Source: Paenibacillus sp. FSL K6-1096 (lineage in GTDB: Bacteria; Bacillota; Bacilli; Paenibacillales; Paenibacillaceae). Taken from it: a stretch of 64,000 nt of DNA. The notes under the pieces were generated by a model. It was given only the letters and a program-made list of their open reading frames with translations. It searched no databases and was not told where the DNA came from. Shown here in pieces: positions 8,711 to 17,017 of this stretch; position 1 is the stretch's first letter, and the number at the start of each line of letters is the position of its first letter. A program made the translations under genes and the position numbers. The stretch lies in assembly GCF_037977055.1 (NCBI RefSeq), contig NZ_CP150274.1, positions 4,154,001 through 4,218,000 of the forward strand, read 5' to 3'.

Positions 8711-10579
8711 ATGGATGTGGTGACAGCGGAGCAGATGCGGGCCTTGGACCGTGAGACCATAGAGCGGCTGGGCATACCGGCCATCGCGCTGATGGAGAAC
8801 GCCGGCCGGGCCATTGCCGAGGAGGTTATTGCTTTTTGCAAGCGGCGTGGGGTGCTGGCAGGCGGAGCACTGCGTGGAGCGGGGGCAGTAGGCGGAATGG
8901 CCGGTGAGGGAGGAGCACTGCGTGGAGCGGGAGCAGTAGGCGGAATGGCCGGTGAGGGTGGAGCACTGCGTGGAGCGGGAGCAGCAGGCGGACTGGCCGA
9001 GGGCGACAGAGCGGGAGTACCCGGGCAGACAGGCGGAGGCGTTAGCGGCGGAGCGCAGCTTGGAGCTGGGATGACCAGCGGAATAGCCGAGGACGGCAGA
9101 GCGGAGTGGGGCGGAGCGGGAGTGCCCATGCAGGCCGATGGCGCTGCGCGGGGTTTCTCGGTCAGCGCGGATGCGGCGCTGACGCTGCCTGCCGCCGGCG
9201 GAGAGCACTGGCTCGTCCTCGCCGGCAAAGGCAACAACGGCGGCGATGGCCTCGCCGCCGCCAGGCACCTGCGTGAGGCCGGCATCGCCGTCACGCTGGT
9301 GTACGCGGCCGCGCCGGAGTCGCTGGCCGGCGAAGCCGCACTGCAGCGGGATGCCGCTGCAGCCCTGGGCCTCCCTGCCGCCGTCTGGGGCAGGGAGGCC
9401 GTGGATTTCACGGCCTGCAGCGGCATCGTCGATGCGCTGCTTGGCACCGGCAGCGCGGGCGCCCCGCGCGGTGCCTATGCGGAGCTGATTGCCGCAGCGA
9501 ACGCCAGCGGCAGACCGGTCGTGTCCGCGGATATCCCCAGCGGGCTGGACGCGGACACAGGGCAGACGCATGAGCCGTGCATTCATGCGGCAGTGACCGT
9601 CTGCCTCGCGTTCCTCAAGCGCGGGCTGGTGCAATATCCCGGCGCGGGGGCCGCCGGGCAGGTGGTGGTCCGCTCCATCGGCATCCCCGCTGCTCTGGCC
9701 CGGGAGAGCGGCGTCCCGGCCAGCCTGCTGACGCCGGAGGTTCTGCGCACACAGCTCCAGGTGGATGTGTCGCGCCGCCGTTCGCCCGAGGGCCACAAAG
9801 GCACCTACGGGCATGTCCTGCTGGCCGCAGGCAGCCTGCGCATGAGCGGCGCCGGGCTGCTGTCTGCCCGCGCTGCGCTGCGCGCCGGCTGCGGGCTGGT
9901 CACCTGGGCGCTGCCGGAGGGGCTGTTGCCCTATGTCATCGGCGCCGCACCGGAGCTGATGCTGGCCCCGGTATCCGGGGGCAGCGGGGAGTGGATGGCC
10001 GGTACGGAGGCCGAAGTGCTGCGGCTGAGTGCCAGCCGCGATTGTCTGGCACTCGGCCCGGGACTGGGCCGGTTCAAAGGGGAAACGGAGTGGCTCCGCA
10101 GACTATGGGAGGGGACTGAGCTTCCTCTCATTGTGGATGCGGATGCACTGAATATACTGGCAGATGCCGATTACAGCTCCTGGAGCCGCCGCCACCCGGT
10201 CATTCTGACCCCGCATCCGGGAGAAATGGCCCGCCTGGCAGGAATCTCTACGGCGGAGGTACAGCGGGACCGGATCGGGCTGGCGCTGTCTTACGCTGTA
10301 GAGCATGGGGTGGCCCTGGTGCTGAAGGGTGCCCATACGGTGATTGCTACGCCCGAAGGACGGGCGTATATTAACATCACGGGGCATCCGGGAATGGGCA
10401 CCGGCGGCGCAGGTGATGTGCTGACCGGAATGATCGCCGGCCTGCTGGCCCAGGGGCTGGACGCTGCACAAGCGGCTGCGTTCGGTGTCTACCTGCACGG
10501 GCTGGCCGGGGAACGCGCCGCCCGCAAGCGGGAGCATCCCGCCGCGCTGATCGCCGGAGATATTATAGACGCGCTGTAA
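8711..10579 (+). CDS. nnr: Bifunctional NAD(P)HX epimerase/dehydratase
   Basis: This enzyme repairs hydrated NAD(P)H: the N-terminal YjeF_N domain epimerises NAD(P)HX and the C-terminal domain dehydrates it using ADP or ATP. Family signatures are VTAEQMRALDRETIERLGI and MENAGRA at the start, LAGKGNNGGDGLAAARHL, and C-terminal GTYGHVLLAAGS and GTGGAGDVLTGMIAGLL. At 622 residues it is about 110 longer than the usual ~510. The excess is a Gly/Ala-rich repeat insert (residues ~46-158) between the first helix and the Rossmann core of the epimerase domain. ATG 8711 follows AAGGAGG with 9-nt spacing. Confidence 0.9.
   Translation: MDVVTAEQMRALDRETIERLGIPAIALMENAGRAIAEEVIAFCKRRGVLAGGALRGAGAVGGMAGEGGALRGAGAVGGMAGEGGALRGAGAAGGLAEGDRAGVPGQTGGGVSGGAQLGAGMTSGIAEDGRAEWGGAGVPMQADGAARGFSVSADAALTLPAAGGEHWLVLAGKGNNGGDGLAAARHLREAGIAVTLVYAAAPESLAGEAALQRDAAAALGLPAAVWGREAVDFTACSGIVDALLGTGSAGAPRGAYAELIAAANASGRPVVSADIPSGLDADTGQTHEPCIHAAVTVCLAFLKRGLVQYPGAGAAGQVVVRSIGIPAALARESGVPASLLTPEVLRTQLQVDVSRRRSPEGHKGTYGHVLLAAGSLRMSGAGLLSARAALRAGCGLVTWALPEGLLPYVIGAAPELMLAPVSGGSGEWMAGTEAEVLRLSASRDCLALGPGLGRFKGETEWLRRLWEGTELPLIVDADALNILADADYSSWSRRHPVILTPHPGEMARLAGISTAEVQRDRIGLALSYAVEHGVALVLKGAHTVIATPEGRAYINITGHPGMGTGGAGDVLTGMIAGLLAQGLDAAQAAAFGVYLHGLAGERAARKREHPAALIAGDIIDAL
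8864..9097 (+). repeat. 48-bp minisatellite inside nnr
   Basis: Three near-identical 48-bp units start at 8864, 8912 and 8960. Each encodes a 16-residue Gly/Ala-rich peptide beginning GALRGAGA. A decayed fourth copy lies at about 9050-9097. The period is a multiple of three, so copy number can change without breaking the frame. Confidence 0.85.
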
Positions 10580-10669
10580 TTACCTCTGAATTCGCCGCCT
10601 ACGGCCAGACTGTCCAACCGAGGTAATCCTGTGCCGTAACTCCTGCCCGCCTGCATCCCTGCCGCTGAA

Positions 10670-11128
10670 TCAGACCACAACCAGGCAGAGCAGCGGGATG
10701 AACAAGGCGAAGAGCGGCAGCAGCAGCGGATAACGTTCGCCGGCGATCTGGGCCAGGCGGAACACCAGGAGCACGGCGAGTCCGGTCAGGCCGGAGGCCA
10801 GGGCGTCGCCGCCCTGCTCCGAAGCCAGCCACAGGCCCGCGCCATAACCGGCCACGGCATACAGAGCGAGTGCCGGGCTGAGCGAGGTGGAGCGGAACAG
10901 GCGCAGCAGCGCATCGGCCACAATGGCAGCGGGCAGGCTGTAGGCGTAGATGGCATACGGAACCGAGACCGGCCAGCCTGCCGGAATGCCGTCCTCATAA
11001 CCATGGAGCAGCAGGAACAGGGAGACCAGAATGAAGGTCAATCCGGCGGCGGCCAGCTTGGTCAGGGCGTACATGCCCGCGTTCAGACGGACAGAGGAGG
11101 GCAGGTTGTAATCCTTATGTTGAATCAT
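10670..11128 (-). CDS. Hypothetical membrane protein
   Basis: A 152-residue protein with four or five hydrophobic segments covering most of its length after a polar N-terminus (MIQHKDYNLPSSVRLNAG). I recognise no family. AAAGGATGG precedes the ATG. It is convergent with nnr and 91 bp from it. Confidence 0.65.
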   Translation of the reverse strand: MIQHKDYNLPSSVRLNAGMYALTKLAAAGLTFILVSLFLLLHGYEDGIPAGWPVSVPYAIYAYSLPAAIVADALLRLFRSTSLSPALALYAVAGYGAGLWLASEQGGDALASGLTGLAVLLVFRLAQIAGERYPLLLPLFALFIPLLCLVVV

Positions 11129-11234
11129 TGGCTAACCATCCTTTCAGGGAGAGAGATGAGTCGGGCTGGTTTGAACCAGGTCATGCCGGCAGCGGATGTG
11201 AGACACGGTGCAGGACTGCATGCAGCGGCCGGGC

Positions 11235-12134
11235 CTAACTGGTCACCATATCCCCGCCGTTCACATGAATACAGGTGCCGGTTACATACGAAGCATCACT
11301 GCTGGCGAGGTAGACATAGGCTCCTGCCAGCTCATAGGGCTGCGCCGCCCGCTTGAACGGAGTCTCTGTCCCGAAGACACTGACCTCCTCCGCAGAGAAG
11401 CTGGCCGGGATCAGCGGGGTCCATACCGGACCGGGAGCGACGCTGTTAACGCGGATTCCGCTGTCTGCGAGCGAGAGGGCCAGAGAGCGGGTGAAGGAGA
11501 CGATGGCCCCTTTGGTGGAGGAATAGTCGATCAGTTCCTTGTGGCCCCGGTAAGCGGTGATGGAGGCGGTATTGATGATACAGCTTCCCCGGCGCAGATG
11601 CGGAAGAGCAGCCTGGGTCAGGAAAAAGAACGGGAAAATGTTCGTCCGGTACGTCTGATAAAGCTGCTCCTCTGAAATATCCAGGATGCTCTTCTGCGGA
11701 TATTGAACGCCATGGTTATTGACCAGGATGTCCAGCTTGCCGAAGGTCTGCACGGTATGCCCGACGGCCTGGAAGCAGTTAGCCTTGTGGCGCAGGTCGG
11801 TCTCGATCCGCAGGCAGCGCCGTCCAAGCGCTTCAATCCGCCGCTGCGTGTCGGCAGCATCAGAGACTTCGTCCAGGTACGCGATGGCAATATCCGCCCC
11901 TTCCCTGGCAAAAGCGAGCGCCGCCGCCCTTCCGATCCCGCTGTCGCCGCCGGTGATGAGCGCGGTTTGGCCTTGAAGGCGTCCATTGCGGTGGTCTTCA
12001 CGCTGCTCGCTGATGGGGGGCGGCTGCATCAGGCTCTCTAGCCCGGGCTGGCGGTCCTGGTGCTGGGGCGGGAAAGCGACTGGCTGCACGCGGCAGACCG
12101 TCTTTTCACCGTAATAGGGGTACACGGGATTCAT
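11235..12134 (-). CDS. Short-chain dehydrogenase/reductase (general-stress type)
   Basis: This 299-residue oxidoreductase has the classical SDR signatures: TGGDSGIGRA for cofactor binding, NNHGV, the catalytic Ser region NTASITAY, and Tyr-x-x-x-Lys in YSSTKGA. The ~45-residue N-terminal extension rich in Pro/Gln is typical of the Bacillus stress-linked group (YhdF/YhxC-like). ATG 12134 follows GGAGGATCACCC, preferred over an earlier in-frame start at 12224. The substrate is not predicted. Confidence 0.88.
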   Translation of the reverse strand: MNPVYPYYGEKTVCRVQPVAFPPQHQDRQPGLESLMQPPPISEQREDHRNGRLQGQTALITGGDSGIGRAAALAFAREGADIAIAYLDEVSDAADTQRRIEALGRRCLRIETDLRHKANCFQAVGHTVQTFGKLDILVNNHGVQYPQKSILDISEEQLYQTYRTNIFPFFFLTQAALPHLRRGSCIINTASITAYRGHKELIDYSSTKGAIVSFTRSLALSLADSGIRVNSVAPGPVWTPLIPASFSAEEVSVFGTETPFKRAAQPYELAGAYVYLASSDASYVTGTCIHVNGGDMVTS

Positions 12135-12241
12135 GGGTGATCCTCCTTGCCTATGGGCTCTTTCGTATAATGGTATGCATGAGCCCAGGGAAGGGTGCGC
12201 CGCCCCGTTACATACACAAGACAAAGAATGGGAGAGAATAC

Positions 12242-12661
12242 ATGCTATACAGAGCTATGACAGCAGAGGATTATGAAGCAGCGTATCACTTATGGGAAAA
12301 TACCACCGGGATGGGCCTCAGCGAGGCCGACTCCCGCGAAGAGATTCTCCGTTACCTGGAGCGCAATCCGGGAATCAGCCAAGTGTGCATAGAGGAAGAC
12401 GGCACCCTTGCGGGCACGGCGATGTGCGGGCATGACGGGCGCAGAGGCTTTATGTACCATGTCGCCGTCAGCAGCGGCAGCCGGGGCCAGGGGGCCGGAC
12501 GCGAGCTGGTCAAGCGCTGCCTGGAGCGGCTGCGGGAGGAAGGCATTATGAAATGCCACTTGATGGTAATACAGGGAAACGGCCTGGGGCGCAGCTTCTG
12601 GACCAGCATTGGCTGGCAGGAGCGGGACGGTCTGGTGCTGTTCTCCCGGGACAGCCGATAG
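12242..12661 (+). CDS. GNAT family N-acetyltransferase
   Basis: A 139-residue acetyltransferase. The acetyl-CoA motif is VAVSSGSRGQGAGRELV, and the C-terminal region has GNGLGRSFWTSIGW, similar to the Bacillus YpeA-like group. GGGAGAG lies upstream of ATG 12242. It is divergent from the dehydrogenase gene and upstream of the serine deaminase genes. The substrate is unknown. Confidence 0.86.
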   Translation: MLYRAMTAEDYEAAYHLWENTTGMGLSEADSREEILRYLERNPGISQVCIEEDGTLAGTAMCGHDGRRGFMYHVAVSSGSRGQGAGRELVKRCLERLREEGIMKCHLMVIQGNGLGRSFWTSIGWQERDGLVLFSRDSR

Positions 12662-12779
12662 GTGACAACCGGTGTGATAGTGTAGCTTTACTGCGGAAGC
12701 AGTATAATATATAGGAGCTGTGCAGGAAGGCATCATTCCATGTGCATTGCCCAATATGGATAGCGGGAGACGTATAACG

Positions 12780-13490
12780 ATGCGGTTTAAAGATGTGTTC
12801 TCAATTATTGGTCCGGCGATGGTCGGGCCTTCCAGCTCGCATACGGCAGGGGCGGCCCGGATCGGCAGAGCGGCCAGACAGGTGCTGGGGGAATTGCCCC
12901 GGGAGGCGGAGGTTACTTTCTTCGGCTCTTTTGCCGCTACCTATCAGGGACACGGGACGGACCGGGCGATTGCCGGAGGACTGCTGGACTTCGCCACCGA
13001 CGACCCCAGGCTGCCGGATTCTATCGAGCTTGCAGCGGAGGCCGGAATGGAGGTCACCTTCGGGCAGGGAACGGGTCTGTTCCCGCATCCCAACACGGTC
13101 CGCCTGCGTCTGGTCGGCAGTGAGAACGGGACCGAGCTGACGCTTACCGGCACCTCGATCGGCGGGGGGAATATTGAGATTGTAGATATTGACGGCTTCA
13201 GTGTGAAGCTGACCGGCATGTACCCGACCGTGCTGATTCAGCATATGGACTATCTGGGTGTGCTGGCCAGTGTTACAGATGTTATGCGGACAGGGCAGTT
13301 CAACATCGGGCATATGTCGCTGGACCGGAAAAACCGCAGCGGAGCCGCACTTACAGTGCTGGAGCTGGACGAGGCGGCCACCGGTGAGCTGCTGCAGAAT
13401 CTGCGGGCGCTGCCTGCCGTGAAGACGGTCAAGGTGGTTGATTTGAACGAGAAGGTACAAGATCAGAAGGGGAAGGACATCACATCATGA
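12780..13490 (+). CDS. sdaAB: L-serine ammonia-lyase, beta subunit
   Basis: This is the small subunit of the iron-sulfur L-serine dehydratase, which turns serine into pyruvate and ammonia. The family start MRFKDVFSIIGPAMVGPSSS is clear and HTAGAARIGR follows it. The C-terminal ~75 residues look like an ACT-type regulatory domain. GGGAG precedes ATG 12780. The stop overlaps the start of sdaAA by 4 nt (ATGA), so translation is coupled and the subunits are made together. Confidence 0.93.
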   Translation: MRFKDVFSIIGPAMVGPSSSHTAGAARIGRAARQVLGELPREAEVTFFGSFAATYQGHGTDRAIAGGLLDFATDDPRLPDSIELAAEAGMEVTFGQGTGLFPHPNTVRLRLVGSENGTELTLTGTSIGGGNIEIVDIDGFSVKLTGMYPTVLIQHMDYLGVLASVTDVMRTGQFNIGHMSLDRKNRSGAALTVLELDEAATGELLQNLRALPAVKTVKVVDLNEKVQDQKGKDITS

Positions 13491-14365
13491 ATTTTCAAAC
13501 ACTCAGCGAATTAGCTGTATTATGCGGGGAGCGCGGACTCGGCATCGGCGCGCTGATGCTGGAGGAGCAGAGCGCGGAATCCGGGCGCTCCAAGGAGCAG
13601 GAATTCGCGACAATGCGCGAGTATTACGGCGTGATGAAAGAGGCGGTCCACCGCGGTATGACCGAGGACACCACCTCGCGCAGCGGACTGACCGGCCTGG
13701 ACGCCCAGCGGGTGGCGGCTTATAATGCGGCGGATGAGCCTAGTCTCGGCGGCCCGGCCGGCCGGGCGATGGCGTATGCCCTGGCCGTCTCCGAGGTGAA
13801 CGCCTCGATGGGCCGGATTATTGCCACTCCGACGGCAGGGTCCTGCGGCATCATTCCCGGCGTATTCCTAAGCTGCCAGGAGCGCTTCGGCTGGGAGGAT
13901 GATTACATGGTGTCCGGGCTGTTCGCCGCCGGGGCGATCGGCTATGTAATTGCGAACAACTCCTTCGTCTCGGGAGCGGAGGGCGGCTGCCAGGCCGAGG
14001 TAGGCTCGGCCATCGGCATGGCGGCGGGGGCGCTGACTGAGATGCGCGGCGGAACGCCGGCACAGGCGGTACATGCTGTAGGCCTTGCGCTGAAGAACAC
14101 CCTGGGACTGATCTGCGATCCCGTAGGCGGGCTGGTGGAGATTCCCTGCATCGTGCGCAACGGCTTCGGTGCCGTTACGGCGCTTGCGGCGGCGGATATG
14201 GCGCTGGCCGGCGTGCGCAGCGTCATCCCTTCCGATGAGGTCATCAAGGTGATGCTGGAGGTTGGCTCTGCCATGCCTGAGAAGCACCGCGAGACTGCCG
14301 GGGGCGGGCTGGCGCAGACGCCGACCGGCCGCCGGATTATGAAGGATCTGCGGAAGCCCAAGTAA
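13487..14365 (+). CDS. sdaAA: L-serine ammonia-lyase, alpha subunit
   Basis: The 292-residue catalytic subunit carries the Fe-S cysteines seen in family members: GSCGIIPG, EGGCQAEVG and LICDPVGGLVEIPC. With SdaAB it forms the 4Fe-4S L-serine dehydratase in the cytoplasm. The order sdaAB-sdaAA is the B. subtilis order. No clear T-run terminator follows. Confidence 0.94.
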   Translation: MNFQTLSELAVLCGERGLGIGALMLEEQSAESGRSKEQEFATMREYYGVMKEAVHRGMTEDTTSRSGLTGLDAQRVAAYNAADEPSLGGPAGRAMAYALAVSEVNASMGRIIATPTAGSCGIIPGVFLSCQERFGWEDDYMVSGLFAAGAIGYVIANNSFVSGAEGGCQAEVGSAIGMAAGALTEMRGGTPAQAVHAVGLALKNTLGLICDPVGGLVEIPCIVRNGFGAVTALAAADMALAGVRSVIPSDEVIKVMLEVGSAMPEKHRETAGGGLAQTPTGRRIMKDLRKPK

Positions 14366-14415
14366 CTAAGGTAACTAAGGGCTTCAGGCCCGGACGGTAC
14401 TCTACTCTGACCCGG

Positions 14416-14718
14416 TTAGAGCATACGGAAGCGTTCAAGCTGATCCCACAGCCCCTCCTGCCGGAGAATTTCCGCCTGCTTCGGTCCCAAGAGGTCAAAG
14501 TGGGGGAACGGCTCACGGTTATGGATATACTGTGCCGGAAGGCCATGCTTCCTGCACCATTCCCGCAGGCGCGGCAGATCACTGCAGCCTACCTTGGTAA
14601 CAGTTGTGATCCCGGGGAAGCGTTCATCAATCCAGTAATGGGTCAGGAAGGCAATCTCTCCTGCGGCAACCGCCTGCTTCCAGCGGGCTAATTCGGTCCG
14701 GTTAATTCCAAAGGCCAT
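14416..14718 (-). CDS. yneQ: YneQ-like protein
   Basis: A 100-residue soluble protein matching the Bacillus YneQ pattern from memory: MAFGINRTELARWKQAV, GEIAFLTHYWIDERFPG, TVTKVGCSDL and FPHFDLLG. The function is unknown. I prefer ATG 14718, preceded by AAGGATG; an in-frame ATG at 14742 would add eight residues. It is divergent from ywbE. Confidence 0.75.
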   Translation of the reverse strand: MAFGINRTELARWKQAVAAGEIAFLTHYWIDERFPGITTVTKVGCSDLPRLREWCRKHGLPAQYIHNREPFPHFDLLGPKQAEILRQEGLWDQLERFRML

Positions 14719-14786
14719 AGCTGTCTCATCCTTATTCATCATAGTGGAATTATTATATTCAATTTACCCGGAAGGGGGAGAAGCAT

Positions 14787-14981
14787 ATGAACGGGCAAGT
14801 CAGAGCCGATATCCGTTCCGGGCTTCAGGTCGAGATCGTACTGAAGCAGGACCAGGCAACCGGCAAGCTCACACAGGGCACGGTGAAGGACATTCTGACG
14901 AACTCGCCCCGCCACCCGCACGGCATCAAGGTGCGGCTTGCTGACGGGCAGGTCGGACGGGTCAAGAATATCATCGGCTGA
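14787..14981 (+). CDS. ywbE: YwbE family protein
   Basis: A 64-residue protein with the YwbE/DUF2196 sequence: GQVRADIRSGLQVEIVLKQD, TQGTVKDILTNSPRHPHGIK and VGRVKNII. It looks like a small beta-rich domain; its function is unknown. GGAAGGGGGAG lies upstream of the ATG. A strong terminator follows 20 bp after the stop. Confidence 0.88.
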   Translation: MNGQVRADIRSGLQVEIVLKQDQATGKLTQGTVKDILTNSPRHPHGIKVRLADGQVGRVKNIIG

Positions 14982-15000
14982 AGCGGGTTCGTTTGCAGGA

Positions 15001-15052
15001 AACGCCATGGCAGGGCTGCCGGATTGGACAGCCCCGGCCAGGGCGTTTTTTG
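15001..15052 (+). terminator. Terminator of ywbE
   Basis: AACGCCATGGCAGGGCTG on the left pairs, with a few mismatches, to CAGCCCCGGCCAGGGCGTT on the right, then TTTTT. The stem is long and GC-rich. Confidence 0.85.
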
Positions 15053-15072
15053 ATTTCAACGGGCGCAGGCCG

Positions 15073-15330
15073 AATGTATGCGAAAAACCGGACACAATAC
15101 GCGGTACGTTGGCGTGCAGGCTGAATGTATGCGAAAAACCGAACACAATGCGCGGTACGTTGGCGTGCGGGCCGAATGTATGCGAAAAACCGAACACAAT
15201 ACGCGGTACGTTGGCGTGCGGGCCGAATGTATGCGAAAAACCGAACACAATGTGCTGGTACGTTGGCGTGTGGGCCAAATGTATGCTAAAAACCGAACAC
15301 AATGTGCTGGTGCGTTGGCGCGCAATAGGC
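15073..15330 (+). repeat. Array 2 of the 51-bp hairpin repeat (5 units)
   Basis: Units start at 15073, 15124, 15175, 15226 and 15278 (pitch 51-52 bp). The core variant is AATGTATGCGAAAAACCGA, then ACACAATG; the arms TGTATGCG and CGAACACA pair imperfectly around AAAAAC. Spacers are nearly identical, containing GCGGTACGTTGGCGTG. The array lies between the ywbE terminator and the HNH gene and explains this 409-bp gap. Confidence 0.9.
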
Positions 15331-15390
15331 GGCCGTCGGACCGCATGAATTAAGCCTCGCATGAACTGGGCTTTCAGTTACCAGCCAAGG

Positions 15391-16302
15391 TTACCGCCCC
15401 AGGAATTGCTCAAGCGACTGGTCGGCTTTGGTCTGGTTGCACAGATTACAGGCGCAGACACAGTTGTCGGGCGTGGTATGCCCGCCCTTGGCCCGGGGGA
15501 GCAGATGGTCGATCGTATCCCCGTACAGGCCGCAGAAGTAACAGGTGTAGTTGTCCCTGTTCAGAATGTAGGCCCGGAAGTCCTTGTTGCTGAACAGGCG
15601 GCGGATGGTCCGCCGGTTCACCACGACCGCTGCATGCTCCTTGACCAGCGTTACGGCAAGCTCCAGATCGATCTCCTGATGCCAGCGGCGTCCCTTGTCG
15701 CTGTGCCCGCGCATCAGAATCATGCCCTTGGCTGAAGGCACCAGGGCGGAAGCATCCTGCGGATCAGGCTTCGGCCCGCGCTGCGGCGGCAGGCTGCGGC
15801 CTGTCTCGGCAGCGCTGCGGGAACGGCCCTTGCCCTTCGGGCCTTTGGCTCCCGAAGCTGGAGCACTGCCCCTGCCGGGCGGACGGGGCTGGCTGCCTGG
15901 CGGCTTGGCCGGAGCTGCGCCTGCGGCTCCGGAGACAGAGGCCAGCGCCTTGTCCCGCTTGGCCGGACCCGGCCCGGCCGGGCGTTCCGGCAGCGCCGGC
16001 GCGGAGCTTGGATGCACCGGCGGGCCGGGTACGGCTGCCGCCGCAGCCGCGGCCGCCTCGCGGAGCTTGCGGCAGGCCCGGCAGGCTCCGCGCCGGGATG
16101 CTCCCTTGGAGCGTTTGCCGGTGCGTCTGCGGAATTCGGAGAGCGGCTTCAGCTGATGGCAATAAGCGCATTTTTTGGATGGAGGTGAAATGATTTCGGT
16201 CATAAGTGTATTCGGCAGAAGCGGCATTACGCCGTACCTGTCCAATCCCTTCTGTATTTTGAGAGATAAATAGTTATACTGCTTCCTGCGCTGCGGATTC
16301 AT
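15391..16302 (-). CDS. HNH endonuclease domain protein
   Basis: A 303-residue protein. Residues ~43-80 form a Cys4 zinc-finger-like motif (CAYCHQL...CRACR). Residues ~80-195 are a low-complexity Ala/Pro/Gly/Arg linker. The C-terminus is an HNH nuclease: CYFCGLYGDTIDHLLPR, the Asp-His catalytic pair, then a second Cys pair CNLCNQTK. The start is uncertain because no good ribosome binding site precedes 16302; starts at residue 26 or 34 are possible. It may be a DNA-binding or nicking enzyme of unknown role; no phage genes surround it. Confidence 0.8.
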   Translation of the reverse strand: MNPQRRKQYNYLSLKIQKGLDRYGVMPLLPNTLMTEIISPPSKKCAYCHQLKPLSEFRRRTGKRSKGASRRGACRACRKLREAAAAAAAAVPGPPVHPSSAPALPERPAGPGPAKRDKALASVSGAAGAAPAKPPGSQPRPPGRGSAPASGAKGPKGKGRSRSAAETGRSLPPQRGPKPDPQDASALVPSAKGMILMRGHSDKGRRWHQEIDLELAVTLVKEHAAVVVNRRTIRRLFSNKDFRAYILNRDNYTCYFCGLYGDTIDHLLPRAKGGHTTPDNCVCACNLCNQTKADQSLEQFLGR

Positions 16303-16482
16303 GATTTGTTACTAGTATAGCGTAAAGCGCAGGCATTCACACAACCGGTATAGCGTACCGGGGATTTTCAAGCGGGTGTGACATCCTTCCCGGCAGACAT
16401 GAGGGGAAAACGGTACAATCAAATCAAACTTAGGCGCTGATCCACAATAATCGCTGGAATCAGCCTGAAATGGGGAACCGGA

Positions 16483-16965
16483 ATGGAGTCTGCCCAAAAA
16501 AAGCCTGGTGCTGTAATCATGTTATACGTGCTTCTGGCATTTCTGAGTTTGGGGGCCATAGGCGGCGGGCTGTCCCTGCTGGCTGATCCCAGCGGAGAAT
16601 TAATGGGAATGCCGGCCTCGGGAATGGTCAGATCGCCGTTTGGCAGCTTTCTGATCCCGGGCCTCTTGCTGCTGGTTGTATTCGGCCTGTTCCCGCTTGC
16701 TGTAATGTACGGCCTGCATAAGCAGCCGCCGTGGAAGCGGGCATACGCGCTGACCCCATTCAAGGAGCTTCATGCCTCATGGAGCTTCTCACTCTATATC
16801 GGCTTCGGGCAGGTGATCTGGATTATGGTTCAGACTTATTTGTGGAATATGGTCAACATCACCCATGTGATCTATATGTCTCTGGGGCTCCTGATCCAGA
16901 TCCTTACACTGCTGCCTGGGGTACAGCGATATTTTGTGCTGGACGGCCGTGGCGAAAGACGTTAG
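16483..16965 (+). CDS. Hypothetical four-helix membrane protein
   Basis: A 160-residue protein with four hydrophobic segments (residues ~12-33, 55-78, 98-120, 125-147). GGGGAACCGG lies before the ATG. No family is recognised. It lies 52 bp upstream of the LacI-type regulator, on the same strand. Confidence 0.7.
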   Translation: MESAQKKPGAVIMLYVLLAFLSLGAIGGGLSLLADPSGELMGMPASGMVRSPFGSFLIPGLLLLVVFGLFPLAVMYGLHKQPPWKRAYALTPFKELHASWSFSLYIGFGQVIWIMVQTYLWNMVNITHVIYMSLGLLIQILTLLPGVQRYFVLDGRGERR

Positions 16966-17017
16966 AATGGCAGTGAACATTAAAGGGCTTTCATTAAGCG
17001 GCGGGGGTGAACCGGAA

